A stretch of 64,000 nucleotides of DNA from Novosphingobium sp. SG919. Lineage in GTDB: Bacteria > Pseudomonadota > Alphaproteobacteria > Sphingomonadales > Sphingomonadaceae. Below the pieces are notes generated by a model, which saw only the letters and a program-made list of their open reading frames with translations, had not been told where the DNA came from and searched no databases. How positions within the stretch are numbered: the stretch's first letter is position 1; each line of letters starts with the position of its first letter. A program made the position numbers and the translations under genes. Positions 41,278-49,253 of this stretch are shown here, piece after piece. The stretch lies in contig NZ_JABCNG010000001.1 of the NCBI RefSeq assembly GCF_012932495.1, positions 2,108,001 through 2,172,000 on the forward strand, read 5' to 3'.

Positions 41278-43026
41278 ATGCTGTCAACGATGGATACAGC
41301 CCTTGGCATCATGGCCTATGTCGGCGCGCTGGGCCTGACCGCACTGGCGAGCTTGCTGCTGGCAGGCTTTGTCGCGGCCAAGGCGCGTGGTTTGCCGGGC
41401 GCATGGACGCTGGTGATATTCCTGTGCGGAGTGGCGCTGTGGAGCCTGGCCATGGCCGCTCCGGCGATGCTGGGCGCTAGGGCAGCGCCCTTTACGCTGA
41501 CCGTGATCGCGCTTTCGCCATTGCCAGCTGCAGCCTTCGTGCATCTGGTATTCGCCTTCGCGCTATGCGGTGCGCTGCGACCGGTGGCTTGGACCAGTTA
41601 TGGCGTCGCGTGCTTGGCAGTGGTCGCAGGCATTTGTCTGGGCGTGGGACGAATCGTACCCTGGCATGGCTTTGCGGGGGCCTTTGAGCCTTCGCTGGCG
41701 GGCTGGGGAGTGCTGGGCGTTACGGCGGTGCTGTCGGTGGCGGGCCATGTCCGCCTGTTCCAGACATGGCGTCAACAGAGCGGGCTGCATCGCGATCAGG
41801 CCGGCGCTGTGTTCGTGTCGAGCGGGATCGGACTTCTCGCGCTTACCGGCTTTGCCTTCCCCGCGCTGGGGATTGAGGCATATCCCTGGCCGGTGCTGGC
41901 GCTGCCGCTCTATTCGCTGGCCCTGGTCTATGCGGTGCTGCGGCATCGTTTCATGGCGGGCGATGTATGGGCGCGGCGGGGCTTGGCGTGGATCCTCCTT
42001 CTGGCGGGCGCGGGGGGCGCGGCAGCGCTGATCGCCACTTTGCCACTGGCGCTTGCCGGTCGGCCAGAGGGCTTTGTGGCGACATGGGCGGCCTTGGCGG
42101 GCGCCATGGCGCTTGGGCTTCTGGTTATGGCGCCGCTCAAGCGGCTGACCGACCGGCTGGTATTCCCAGGCGCCCAGCTAGATGTGGAGCCATGGCGCGA
42201 TGCCCTGGCGCAGGTGGCAGACGAGCAGGCGCTGGGCGAACTGGCCAACGCCATGCTGCGCCAGCACCTGGGCCTCGCCGCCGATGGGCCAGGGTTGGCG
42301 GTTAAGGGAGAGGCCGTGACGCTGGCCGGATGGGACGATGCACCCGCCGCGCTGCGCCACACCGCCGCCCGCATCGCCGCGCTGGTGGAGGAAGCCGCTC
42401 GCCGCCTCGCCAGCGCACAGCGCATGGTGGAAGCAGAGCGCGAAGCGAGGCTCGCGGAACTGGGGGCGTTGGCGGCGACGATCGCGCACGATCTGCGGAA
42501 CCCATTGGGCATTGTGCAGATGGCAGCCACCGGAGCCCCACCCGAAGTGCGCATGGAGATTGGCGAGCAGGTGGGGCGCATGAACGCGCTCGTCACCGAC
42601 ATTCTGGATTATGCGCGGGCATGGACCATTACGCCGCGCCCCATCGAACTGGCACCTTATCTGTCCGGATTTGGCGTGCCGGTGGATGTGCCCGACGGCA
42701 TGATGCTCCACGCCGATCCTGCCGCCTTGCGCCGTGCCCTGGCCAATCTGGTGGACAACGCCAGGGCGATGGGCGGTGACTGCACGATCATTGCCGATTG
42801 CCGCAGCATCGAGATTTGCGACAACGGCCCCGGCATCGCGCCGGAGATTGCCGAAAGCCTGTTCAAGCCCTTCGTTTCGCGCCGGGCCGGAGGCACGGGC
42901 CTCGGCCTCGCCATCGTCCGCCGTATCATGGAGGCGCATGGCGGCACTGCCACGCTGGCCCGGCGCGACGGGTGGACCACCTGTTTTCGCCTGACATTCG
43001 GGCCTGATTTGCGAGAGCGCGGATGA
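41278..43026 (+). CDS. Membrane-bound sensor histidine kinase
   Basis: 582 residues from the ATG at 41278 (an ATG at 41290 is also possible). About eight N-terminal membrane helices (residues ~8-295) form the sensor, resembling 7TM-type input domains. Then comes a HisKA domain with His404 in ATIAHDLRNPLGIVQ and an ATPase domain with NLVDNARAMG, DNGPGIAPE and GTGLGLAIVRRI. It overlaps its response regulator by four bases (ATGA). Likely signal: something in the membrane, given that the divergent operon encodes membrane and lipid-binding-like proteins. Confidence 0.92.
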   Translation: MLSTMDTALGIMAYVGALGLTALASLLLAGFVAAKARGLPGAWTLVIFLCGVALWSLAMAAPAMLGARAAPFTLTVIALSPLPAAAFVHLVFAFALCGALRPVAWTSYGVACLAVVAGICLGVGRIVPWHGFAGAFEPSLAGWGVLGVTAVLSVAGHVRLFQTWRQQSGLHRDQAGAVFVSSGIGLLALTGFAFPALGIEAYPWPVLALPLYSLALVYAVLRHRFMAGDVWARRGLAWILLLAGAGGAAALIATLPLALAGRPEGFVATWAALAGAMALGLLVMAPLKRLTDRLVFPGAQLDVEPWRDALAQVADEQALGELANAMLRQHLGLAADGPGLAVKGEAVTLAGWDDAPAALRHTAARIAALVEEAARRLASAQRMVEAEREARLAELGALAATIAHDLRNPLGIVQMAATGAPPEVRMEIGEQVGRMNALVTDILDYARAWTITPRPIELAPYLSGFGVPVDVPDGMMLHADPAALRRALANLVDNARAMGGDCTIIADCRSIEICDNGPGIAPEIAESLFKPFVSRRAGGTGLGLAIVRRIMEAHGGTATLARRDGWTTCFRLTFGPDLRERG

Positions 43027-44348
43027 TCCTGCTGGCCGATGATGAACCCGCCTTTCAGCGCCTGACTGCAGGCTGGTTGCGCACGCAGGGACATGAAGTG
43101 ACCACGGTGGGCGATGGCGATGCCGCGCAAGCCGTCTTTGCGAAGCAGCGGCCCGATGTCGTGCTGCTCGATCTGGCGATGCCGCCACATCACGATCCGC
43201 AAGCGGGCATTGCGCTGATCTCCGCCTTTGCGCCTGCGCCGGTGGTGGTGATGACCGGCCACGCTGATCAGGCACTGGCCATGCAGGCGATCGAGGCGGG
43301 CGCCTGGGATTTTCTCGCCAAGCCGGTCGATCCCGATCTGCTCCGGGTCGTCGTCGCCCGCGCGGTAGAACGCGCGAGGCTTGCGCAGGAATTGGCCCTG
43401 CTGCGCGCGCGGGATGAAGCCAGCGAGGACATGGGCCTGATCGGGCAATCCCCGCCAATGGTCGCCCTGCGCGCGCTGATCCGCCGCGTCGCCCCTACCA
43501 ACATGCCGGTCATGGTACTGGGGCCCAGCGGTACCGGCAAGGAACTGGTAGCGCGCGCGATCCACGCTACCTCGCCCCGCGCCAAGGGTCCCTTGGTCCC
43601 GGTACATTGCGGGGCGGTGCCGGCGGACTTGCTGGAAAGCGAGTTGTTCGGCCACCTGAAGGGCAGTTTCACCGGTGCCCATGCCGACCGTGCTGGCCTC
43701 GTCGAAGTGGCCCATGGCGGTACGCTATTCCTGGATGAGATCGGCGAGATGCCGCCGGCCATGCAGGTCAAGCTGCTGCGCTTCCTGGCCGATGGTACTT
43801 ATCAGCCGGTTGGCGCACGCGAGATGCGCAAATCGGATGTGCGCATCGTCGCTGCCACCCATCGCGATCTTGCCGCCGCCGTCGCCGATGGCGTGTTCCG
43901 CGAGGACCTCTATTATCGGTTGAAAGGCCTGGTGCTGTCCACGCCAAGGCTGGACGAACGCGGGGCGGACAAGGCGTTGCTGGCGCAGATATTCCTTCGC
44001 CGCGCAGCACCCGGCATCAGCTTTGGCGCCGCCGCATTGGAGTGGATCGCCCAGCGCACCTGGCCTGGCAACGTGCGTGAATTGCGCGCAGCCGTGGAAT
44101 GTGCAGCGGCCTTGGCGCAAGGCACTGCGATCAGCGTCGAGGACCTGGCCTTTGCCACCGGTGGAACCGCGCCCGTTACCTTGCCTGCCGCGAATGTGAC
44201 CCTGGAAGAGGAGGTCGCCGCGTTGGAGCGCCGCCGGATTATTGAATCGCTCGAGCGTACCGGCCACAACCATACCCATACCGCCCGCGACCTCGGCCTC
44301 TCGCGTGTCGGCCTGCTGAAGAAAATGGACCGCATGGGATTGCGGTAG
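43023..44348 (+). CDS. NtrC-family sigma-54-dependent response regulator
   Basis: 441 residues. The receiver domain has Asp50 (VVLLDLAMP) and the conserved Lys in FLAKPVD. The AAA+ domain has Walker A GPSGTGKE, the sigma-54 contact loop GSFTGA (Ser for the usual Ala), Walker B GGTLFLDEIGEM and the R-finger region YYRLKG. A Fis-type helix-turn-helix closes it (HTARDLGLSRVGLLKKMDRMG). It is the partner of the kinase just upstream and the likely activator of the overlapping sigma-54 promoters at 41179-41200. Confidence 0.94.
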   Translation: MILLADDEPAFQRLTAGWLRTQGHEVTTVGDGDAAQAVFAKQRPDVVLLDLAMPPHHDPQAGIALISAFAPAPVVVMTGHADQALAMQAIEAGAWDFLAKPVDPDLLRVVVARAVERARLAQELALLRARDEASEDMGLIGQSPPMVALRALIRRVAPTNMPVMVLGPSGTGKELVARAIHATSPRAKGPLVPVHCGAVPADLLESELFGHLKGSFTGAHADRAGLVEVAHGGTLFLDEIGEMPPAMQVKLLRFLADGTYQPVGAREMRKSDVRIVAATHRDLAAAVADGVFREDLYYRLKGLVLSTPRLDERGADKALLAQIFLRRAAPGISFGAAALEWIAQRTWPGNVRELRAAVECAAALAQGTAISVEDLAFATGGTAPVTLPAANVTLEEEVAALERRRIIESLERTGHNHTHTARDLGLSRVGLLKKMDRMGLR

Positions 44349-44423
44349 GCGCCGCCAAGCACGACACTCATACCCTTAACAAGGCACGCGAACCGGTCGT
44401 TTGCTCACCGTCATGGCAGAGCG

Positions 44424-44435
44424 TTGGCATGCCAA
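44424..44435. promoter_or_regulatory. Palindrome TTGGCATGCCAA downstream of the NtrC gene
   Basis: Perfect 12-base palindrome; its 11-base core TGGCATGCCAA is the centre of the divergent sigma-54 region 3.2 kb upstream. Here the GG/GC spacing of a sigma-54 promoter is absent in both directions. It may be a regulator-binding site or chance. The rest of the 262 bases between the converging NtrC and rlmJ genes shows nothing I can name. Confidence 0.3.
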
Positions 44436-44610
44436 GGCTTGGACCTTCCTACCGTACCCAGCGCTTTGGGCAATCGACTGCGTTGCGGAGAACAGCAGGC
44501 CTGCCGCTGTTCACGGGTGAACGACAGCGAGCAAATCTTTCAAGATGCTTTGGGTGCAGCCAGCGGTGCGGCAATCTTCGTTTCGCAGAAGGGGGTGATG
44601 AGAGTTTTGT

Positions 44611-45441
44611 TCAATCGCCCAACCAATCGGTTATGATCTCGCCGCAATGCCCCTCTGGCGCCAGTGCGGCGCGCAGCGCTTCCAGCAGAGGCGGCAGAGC
44701 CTGCGTGAAGGCGTAGGGCGGATTGACGATGAAAAGGCCAGCGCCATTGTAGATGCCAGGCAGATCGCGATCGTATAACCAATGCTCCACCGTCAGAAAT
44801 TTCGGGATGTTGAGCTTGCGCAACTGCTCCTTCCATCGCGAATGAGTGACACGGTCTTTCAGCGGATACCAGATCACCATCACACCATGCGCCCATTTGC
44901 GGTAAGCCGCGGTGAGAGTGGCGGTGATCCGCGCGCGTTCGTCCGTCTGCTCATACGGCGGGTCGACCAGCACCACGCCGCGAGGCGTTCGGGGCGGCAC
45001 CATCGCCAGCCAAAGCTCGTAAGCGTCTCGCTCATGCACGGCAGCGGATGTATCACGCATCGCGCCGCGCAGGGTATTGACGTCCTCGGGATGCTTTTCG
45101 TTCAAGATCAGGAGATCCTGCGGGCGCAGCAACTGGGCCAGAATCCGCGGTGAGCCGGGGTAAAGGTGCAGTTCGGACCCTACATTCACCGCCTGAACGG
45201 CGGCACGGTAGGGATCCAGCAAGGGGTTCGGGTCGGCAAAGGCCCGTAGCACGCCCTGCGTGGCTTCCCCGGTGCGTTGGGCCTGCTCGCCGTCAAGGTC
45301 GTACAACCCACAGCCGGCGTGGACGTCGATCAGCGTCAGCGCACTCTGTTTTTGCTGCAAAGCCCGCACAAGGGCGATCAGCAAGCAGTGCTTCACGACA
45401 TCGGCGCTATTGCCAGCATGGAAGGAATGGCGATAATTCAT
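44611..45441 (-). CDS. rlmJ: 23S rRNA (adenine-2030-N6)-methyltransferase RlmJ
   Basis: 276 residues, the usual length. MNYRHSFHAGNSADVVKHCLLIALVRAL is the family N-terminus, with DVHAGCGLYDLDGEQAQRTGEA as the SAM site, VDPPYEQTDE as the catalytic DPPY motif and WYPLKDR typical of RlmJ. It methylates A2030 of 23S rRNA. A housekeeping gene that separates the two accessory halves of the window. Confidence 0.96.
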   Translation of the reverse strand: MNYRHSFHAGNSADVVKHCLLIALVRALQQKQSALTLIDVHAGCGLYDLDGEQAQRTGEATQGVLRAFADPNPLLDPYRAAVQAVNVGSELHLYPGSPRILAQLLRPQDLLILNEKHPEDVNTLRGAMRDTSAAVHERDAYELWLAMVPPRTPRGVVLVDPPYEQTDERARITATLTAAYRKWAHGVMVIWYPLKDRVTHSRWKEQLRKLNIPKFLTVEHWLYDRDLPGIYNGAGLFIVNPPYAFTQALPPLLEALRAALAPEGHCGEIITDWLGD

Positions 45442-45775
45442 TGTAATTCAGTATCCTGACGATCTGCCTCTAAAGGAGTTGCAGGGCGCAGTTGCCGCGT
45501 GCGAGGCGATTGAAGTGACCAATCGGGTGCTCCTATAAAGTCAGGCGGAAACCTTCAACGCACTTCTACGCGAGGCCGAAAGCCCGCGTTGGCGATCGTC
45601 ACCAGAGGCGTAGGAGGCAAGGCTCGATCGGCAGACACCCGGCAGCACAACGGGGTCGGCGCCATGCCGGCCGCTCCGTGCCGATGCTGCTGCCCCCCCC
45701 GATCCAGGTCAACATGCGCGCCGGCCAGTTTCAAGCGGCATCGGCGAACGGCACCAGGACCGCGCGCGAACCGCT
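45442..45775. other. 334-base stretch without a convincing gene
   Basis: Lies between rlmJ (upstream side) and the end of the MarR gene. Short open frames on both strands have poor composition and no ribosome sites. A run of eight C at about 45692 and the loss of any long frame suggest decayed DNA. I see no repeat or RNA gene. Confidence 0.5.
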
Positions 45776-46339
45776 TCAAGCCTTGAGCGCATCCGGGTTG
45801 GACAGCACGATCCGGCGCATCACCGTGCGCAATGCGGTGTCGAGCTGGGCGCGGTCTTCGCTCGACAGATCTTCCAGCCATTCCTCGTACATGTGCGTGC
45901 GTTCCTCACGCACCATGGCGTAGATCGCCTTGCCTTCGGGCGTGAGCGAGATCAGGCTGCTCTTGCGGTTGCGCGGATTGGGATCGCGCTGGATCAACTG
46001 CCGCGATTCGAGTGCCGCCACGGCACGGCTCACCTCGGAACGATCGACAAACGCCGCCTCGGCAATTTCGGCCGCGCTACACTGCTTCATCAGTTCGACA
46101 TGCGAGATCACGCGCCATTCCGCCAGCGACATGGCCGCGCGATCGCGCACATGCTGCGAGGTGACGCGGTCGATCATCTTGGCAAGCAGCAGGATGCGGT
46201 AGGGCAAGTGGCTCGGCCCGAAAAGCTGCCAGCGGCGCTCTGATGCCGCCAGCATGGCGTGCCCGTCCCCCTCCACGAGCAAACTGTCGCTCGCGAGGAG
46301 CGCGTGGCTGGGATTTTCGCTGGCGCTGTCCGTGTCCAT
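45776..46339 (-). CDS. MarR-family transcriptional regulator
   Basis: 187 residues from the ATG at 46339. The core is LPYRILLLAKMIDRVTSQHVRDRAAMSLAEWRVISHVELMKQCSAAEIAEAAFVDRSEVSRAVAALESRQLIQRDPNPRNRKSSLISLTPEGK, a full MarR winged helix with the wing in NPRNRKSSLI. An acidic N-terminal extension of ~35 residues is present. Similar regulators in sphingomonads repress aromatic-acid or ester pathways and respond to CoA-esters. It is divergent from the DUF3237/esterase operon, with direct repeats between. Confidence 0.92.
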   Translation of the reverse strand: MDTDSASENPSHALLASDSLLVEGDGHAMLAASERRWQLFGPSHLPYRILLLAKMIDRVTSQHVRDRAAMSLAEWRVISHVELMKQCSAAEIAEAAFVDRSEVSRAVAALESRQLIQRDPNPRNRKSSLISLTPEGKAIYAMVREERTHMYEEWLEDLSSEDRAQLDTALRTVMRRIVLSNPDALKA

Positions 46340-46391
46340 GCCGATTGCATAGCCAAAAGATTGTCCCTTGTCATGCCGGACTTGTGGATGT

Positions 46392-46424
46392 ATCAACAAC
46401 TGACATAGTGAGAAATCAACAACT
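46392..46424. promoter_or_regulatory. Direct repeats in the MarR/DUF3237 divergent promoter
   Basis: ATCAACAACT occurs at 46392-46401 and again at 46415-46424, 23 bases (about two helical turns) apart. They lie 27 bases before the DUF3237 start and 53 before the MarR start. Candidate operators for the MarR protein. Confidence 0.55.
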
Positions 46425-46450
46425 CACAAAATCACCCAGGAGAGGATCGC

Positions 46451-46987
46451 TTGGCCGAATCCCAACCCCCTGCGCCGGCACACCCCCCGGTGTCGGCGCC
46501 CCCCTTTGCGCCCGACCATCCGTTTGCGCCGCGCTGCGAATTTGCCTTCACCATTTCAATCGATCTGGCGGGCCTGCGCTGGATCGAACCCTCTGCCATT
46601 GGCGATACCCGCGCCGCGATCTATGCGGCCAACGGCACAATCGAGGGGCCGCGGCTCAATGGCCGTGTCATCCCCATGTCGGGCGGTGACTTTCCGCTGC
46701 AGCGCCCCAACGGCGTGATCGATTTCGATGCGCGCTACTTGCTCGAAGCCGATGATGGCGCGGTTATCTATATGCAGAATCGCGGCTATCGCTGGGCGCG
46801 CAGCCCTGAAATCGCGGCGCGCATGGCGCGCAACGAGGATGTGGGCAGCGATGACTACTACATGCGCGTGGCGCCGCGATTCGAAGCGCCCGAGGGGCCG
46901 CATGCGTGGATGAGCCAGCACGTGTTCATCGGCGTGGCGGAGAAAATACCCAACGCCAACCGCATCCATTACTTCGTGGTGCTGTGA
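46451..46987 (+). CDS. DUF3237 family protein (first of two)
   Basis: 178 residues from a TTG at 46451, chosen because CAGGAGAGG lies six bases upstream. A proline-rich N-terminus leads into CEFAFTISIDLAGLRWIEP, GTIEGPRLNGRVIPMSGGDFPLQRPNGVIDFDARYLLEADDGAVIYMQNRGYR and WMSQHVFIGVAEK, a small beta-barrel family of unknown function. It shares one base with the esterase that follows (TGATG). A second copy at 48663 flanks the esterase on the other side, which suggests that both proteins handle its substrate or product. Confidence 0.85.
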   Translation: MAESQPPAPAHPPVSAPPFAPDHPFAPRCEFAFTISIDLAGLRWIEPSAIGDTRAAIYAANGTIEGPRLNGRVIPMSGGDFPLQRPNGVIDFDARYLLEADDGAVIYMQNRGYRWARSPEIAARMARNEDVGSDDYYMRVAPRFEAPEGPHAWMSQHVFIGVAEKIPNANRIHYFVVL

Positions 46988-48660
46988 TGGACGCGGCCGC
47001 GTTTTCTCCGCTGATGCGCCCCGGCAAGGATCCCCATACCGCGCCGGGCAAGCCCCCCCTGCCCCCGCGCGACCATGCGATCGAGCAGGACGCCGGGCTG
47101 GCGATCGAGCGTAACGTGGCGATCCCGCTGCGCGATGGCGTGCGCATCTATGCAGATGTCTATCGCCCGGCAGGGACGACCGGCCTGGCAGACCTGCCCT
47201 GCCTGCTATCGTGGAGCCCCTATGGCAAGCACGCCCGCAGCAACCGGGTGTTCTGGCCGCATTCGGGCGTCGATCCTGCTTGGCTTTCGCCACTGACCCC
47301 GTTCGAGGGCGCCGATCCTCTCGCCTGGTGCCCACGCGGCTATGCCGTGGCAGTGGTGGATCCACGTGGTGCCTGGCTTTCGGAAGGTGATTTTCACCAC
47401 AACGGCGCGATGGAGGCGCAGGATTGCGCCGACACCATCGCCTGGCTGGCCGAGCAGCCGTGGTCGAACGGCAAGATCGGGATGACCGGGGTTTCCTACC
47501 TCGCCGCGATCCAGTTCTGGGTCGCTGCGCTGGCCCCACCCGCCCTGGCGGCGATCAATCCGTGGGAAGGCTTTACCGACTGGTATCGCGAATTCGCCTA
47601 TCATGGCGGCATTCTCGAAACCGGGTTCCTGCCCCGCGCATCAGACAACATCGCCTATTCGCTGGGCCAAACCGAAGACACCTGGGCCAATGCCCAGGCC
47701 CACCCGCTTTACGATGCCTTCTGGCAAGGCAAGGAAATCGACCTTGGCGCGATCCGCACGCCGGCCTGGGTCGTGGCAAGCTGGTCGGACCACGGGCTGC
47801 ACACGCGCGGCACGCTTGAAGCGTTCAAGGCCATTGGCAGCCCGCAAAAATGGCTGACCGTGCACGGCCAAAAGAAGTGGGCCAACTATTACCGCCCCGA
47901 AAGCCAAGCCGGGCGCGAGGCGTTCTTCGATCACTTCCTGCGCGGCCACGAAACCAGGCTGCCCGCCTGGCCGCGCGTGCGGATCGAAGTGCGCGATCGC
48001 CACGATGCCGCCGTGTGGCGCGATGAAGCCGAATGGCCGCTCGCTCGCGCCGTGGCGACACCGCTATGGCTCGGCGCGGATGGAGGGTTGCACGAGGCTG
48101 TGCCGGAAGCGCCAGGCAAAACGGCTTATGACGCGCAAACTGGCAGCGCGGTGTTCGAGCATCGCTTTGCCGAAGATACCGAGATCACCGGCCATGCCAG
48201 CCTGCGGCTGTGGGTGGAGGCCGACGGCGCCGACGACATGGACCTGTTCGTTGCCCTGCAAAAGCTTGACGCCACAGGTGCGCCGGCAGGGCAGACGTTC
48301 TATGCCTTTTTTGAAGACGGCCCGGTTGCCCTGGGCTGGCTACGCGCCAGCCATCGCGCCACCGATCCGGCGCGCAGCACGCCGCTTCAACCGTTTCATT
48401 TGCACACCACCGAACAGCGCCTGAAACCCGGCCAGATCGTGCCGATCGATATCGAAATCTGGCCATCGTCCACCCGCTTTGCTGCCGGGGAAAGCCTGCG
48501 CCTGGTTATCCAGGGGCGCGACATCCCCGACAAAGGCCTACCCGGCCTGCCCTTTGCGGCCCACGCGCAGACCCGCAACGCCGGGCGCCACGTGCTGCAC
48601 CTGGGCGCAGCGCACCCGTCGCACCTGCTGCTGCCGGTCGTGCCGGCCAGGGAGGAGTAG
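46987..48660 (+). CDS. CocE/NonD-type hydrolase (acyl esterase)
   Basis: 557 residues. The X-Pro dipeptidyl-peptidase (S15)-like alpha/beta domain carries IPLRDGVRIYADVYRP, YAVAVVDPRGAWLSEGDF, the nucleophile elbow GMTGVSYLAAIQFW, the acid in SWSDHGLHTRG and the His in VHGQKKWANYY. A C-terminal jelly-roll (residues ~335-557) is normal for cocaine-esterase relatives. No signal peptide, so cytoplasmic. It lies between two DUF3237 genes under a divergent MarR regulator, pointing to cleavage of an imported ester. Confidence 0.92.
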   Translation: MDAAAFSPLMRPGKDPHTAPGKPPLPPRDHAIEQDAGLAIERNVAIPLRDGVRIYADVYRPAGTTGLADLPCLLSWSPYGKHARSNRVFWPHSGVDPAWLSPLTPFEGADPLAWCPRGYAVAVVDPRGAWLSEGDFHHNGAMEAQDCADTIAWLAEQPWSNGKIGMTGVSYLAAIQFWVAALAPPALAAINPWEGFTDWYREFAYHGGILETGFLPRASDNIAYSLGQTEDTWANAQAHPLYDAFWQGKEIDLGAIRTPAWVVASWSDHGLHTRGTLEAFKAIGSPQKWLTVHGQKKWANYYRPESQAGREAFFDHFLRGHETRLPAWPRVRIEVRDRHDAAVWRDEAEWPLARAVATPLWLGADGGLHEAVPEAPGKTAYDAQTGSAVFEHRFAEDTEITGHASLRLWVEADGADDMDLFVALQKLDATGAPAGQTFYAFFEDGPVALGWLRASHRATDPARSTPLQPFHLHTTEQRLKPGQIVPIDIEIWPSSTRFAAGESLRLVIQGRDIPDKGLPGLPFAAHAQTRNAGRHVLHLGAAHPSHLLLPVVPAREE

Positions 48661-48662
48661 CC

Positions 48663-49157
48663 ATGGACAGTGCCGACGATCTTGCGCTCCATGCCGAGCA
48701 CGCGTTCGATATCCGCATCAATTTCGACAAGCGCTGGGTCTGGCCCATCTCGGGCGGAGCCAGCGCCGGCTACACCTCGGTGGGCGCCGGCTGCACCGTT
48801 TCCGGGCCGCGGCTCAACGGCCGGCTGGTTGATTTCAGTGGCGCGGATTGGCCGGTCGTGCGCGCCGATGGCGTGGTCGAACTCAACGCGCACTACATGA
48901 TCGAGGCTGACGACGGCGCCCATATCTATATCCACAACCGTGGCTATGTGCATGGCCCGCTGCGCCTGCCGGGCATGGCCGAGGACGCGCCGCCAATCCC
49001 GCGCTATTTCCGTTGCACCCCCTATTTCCGCGCCCCGATCGGGCCGCACGAATGGCTCAACCGCAGCGTGCTGATCGGTGTCGGCGCGCGGCGACCACAC
49101 GTGTCGCCCGGCGATCCGCCAGACCATTCGCTGTTTCGCTACTACCTCGTGCGTTGA
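48663..49157 (+). CDS. DUF3237 family protein (second of two)
   Basis: 164 residues. HAFDIRINFDKRWVWPISGG, GCTVSGPRLNGRLVDFSGADWPVVRADGVVELNAHYMIEADDGAHIYIHNRGY and EWLNRSVLIGVGARR mirror the first copy; the N-terminal extension differs. Two bases separate it from the esterase stop. Divergent paralogues kept on both sides of one esterase suggest a heteromer or successive steps. Function unknown. Confidence 0.85.
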   Translation: MDSADDLALHAEHAFDIRINFDKRWVWPISGGASAGYTSVGAGCTVSGPRLNGRLVDFSGADWPVVRADGVVELNAHYMIEADDGAHIYIHNRGYVHGPLRLPGMAEDAPPIPRYFRCTPYFRAPIGPHEWLNRSVLIGVGARRPHVSPGDPPDHSLFRYYLVR

Positions 49158-49253
49158 TCGGGGCCGGCCACCGGCCCGCCCCCTTCCGCCCGAGCATCGT
49201 CATCATAACCACAACCCCGAACATGCAATCGGGGAACCAGAGAGGACGCCATC

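Noticed and set aside
44424..44440. Sigma-54 promoter at the TTGGCATGCCAA palindrome
   Set aside because: Ten bases after GG comes CT, not GC, on both strands, so the essential -12 box is missing.
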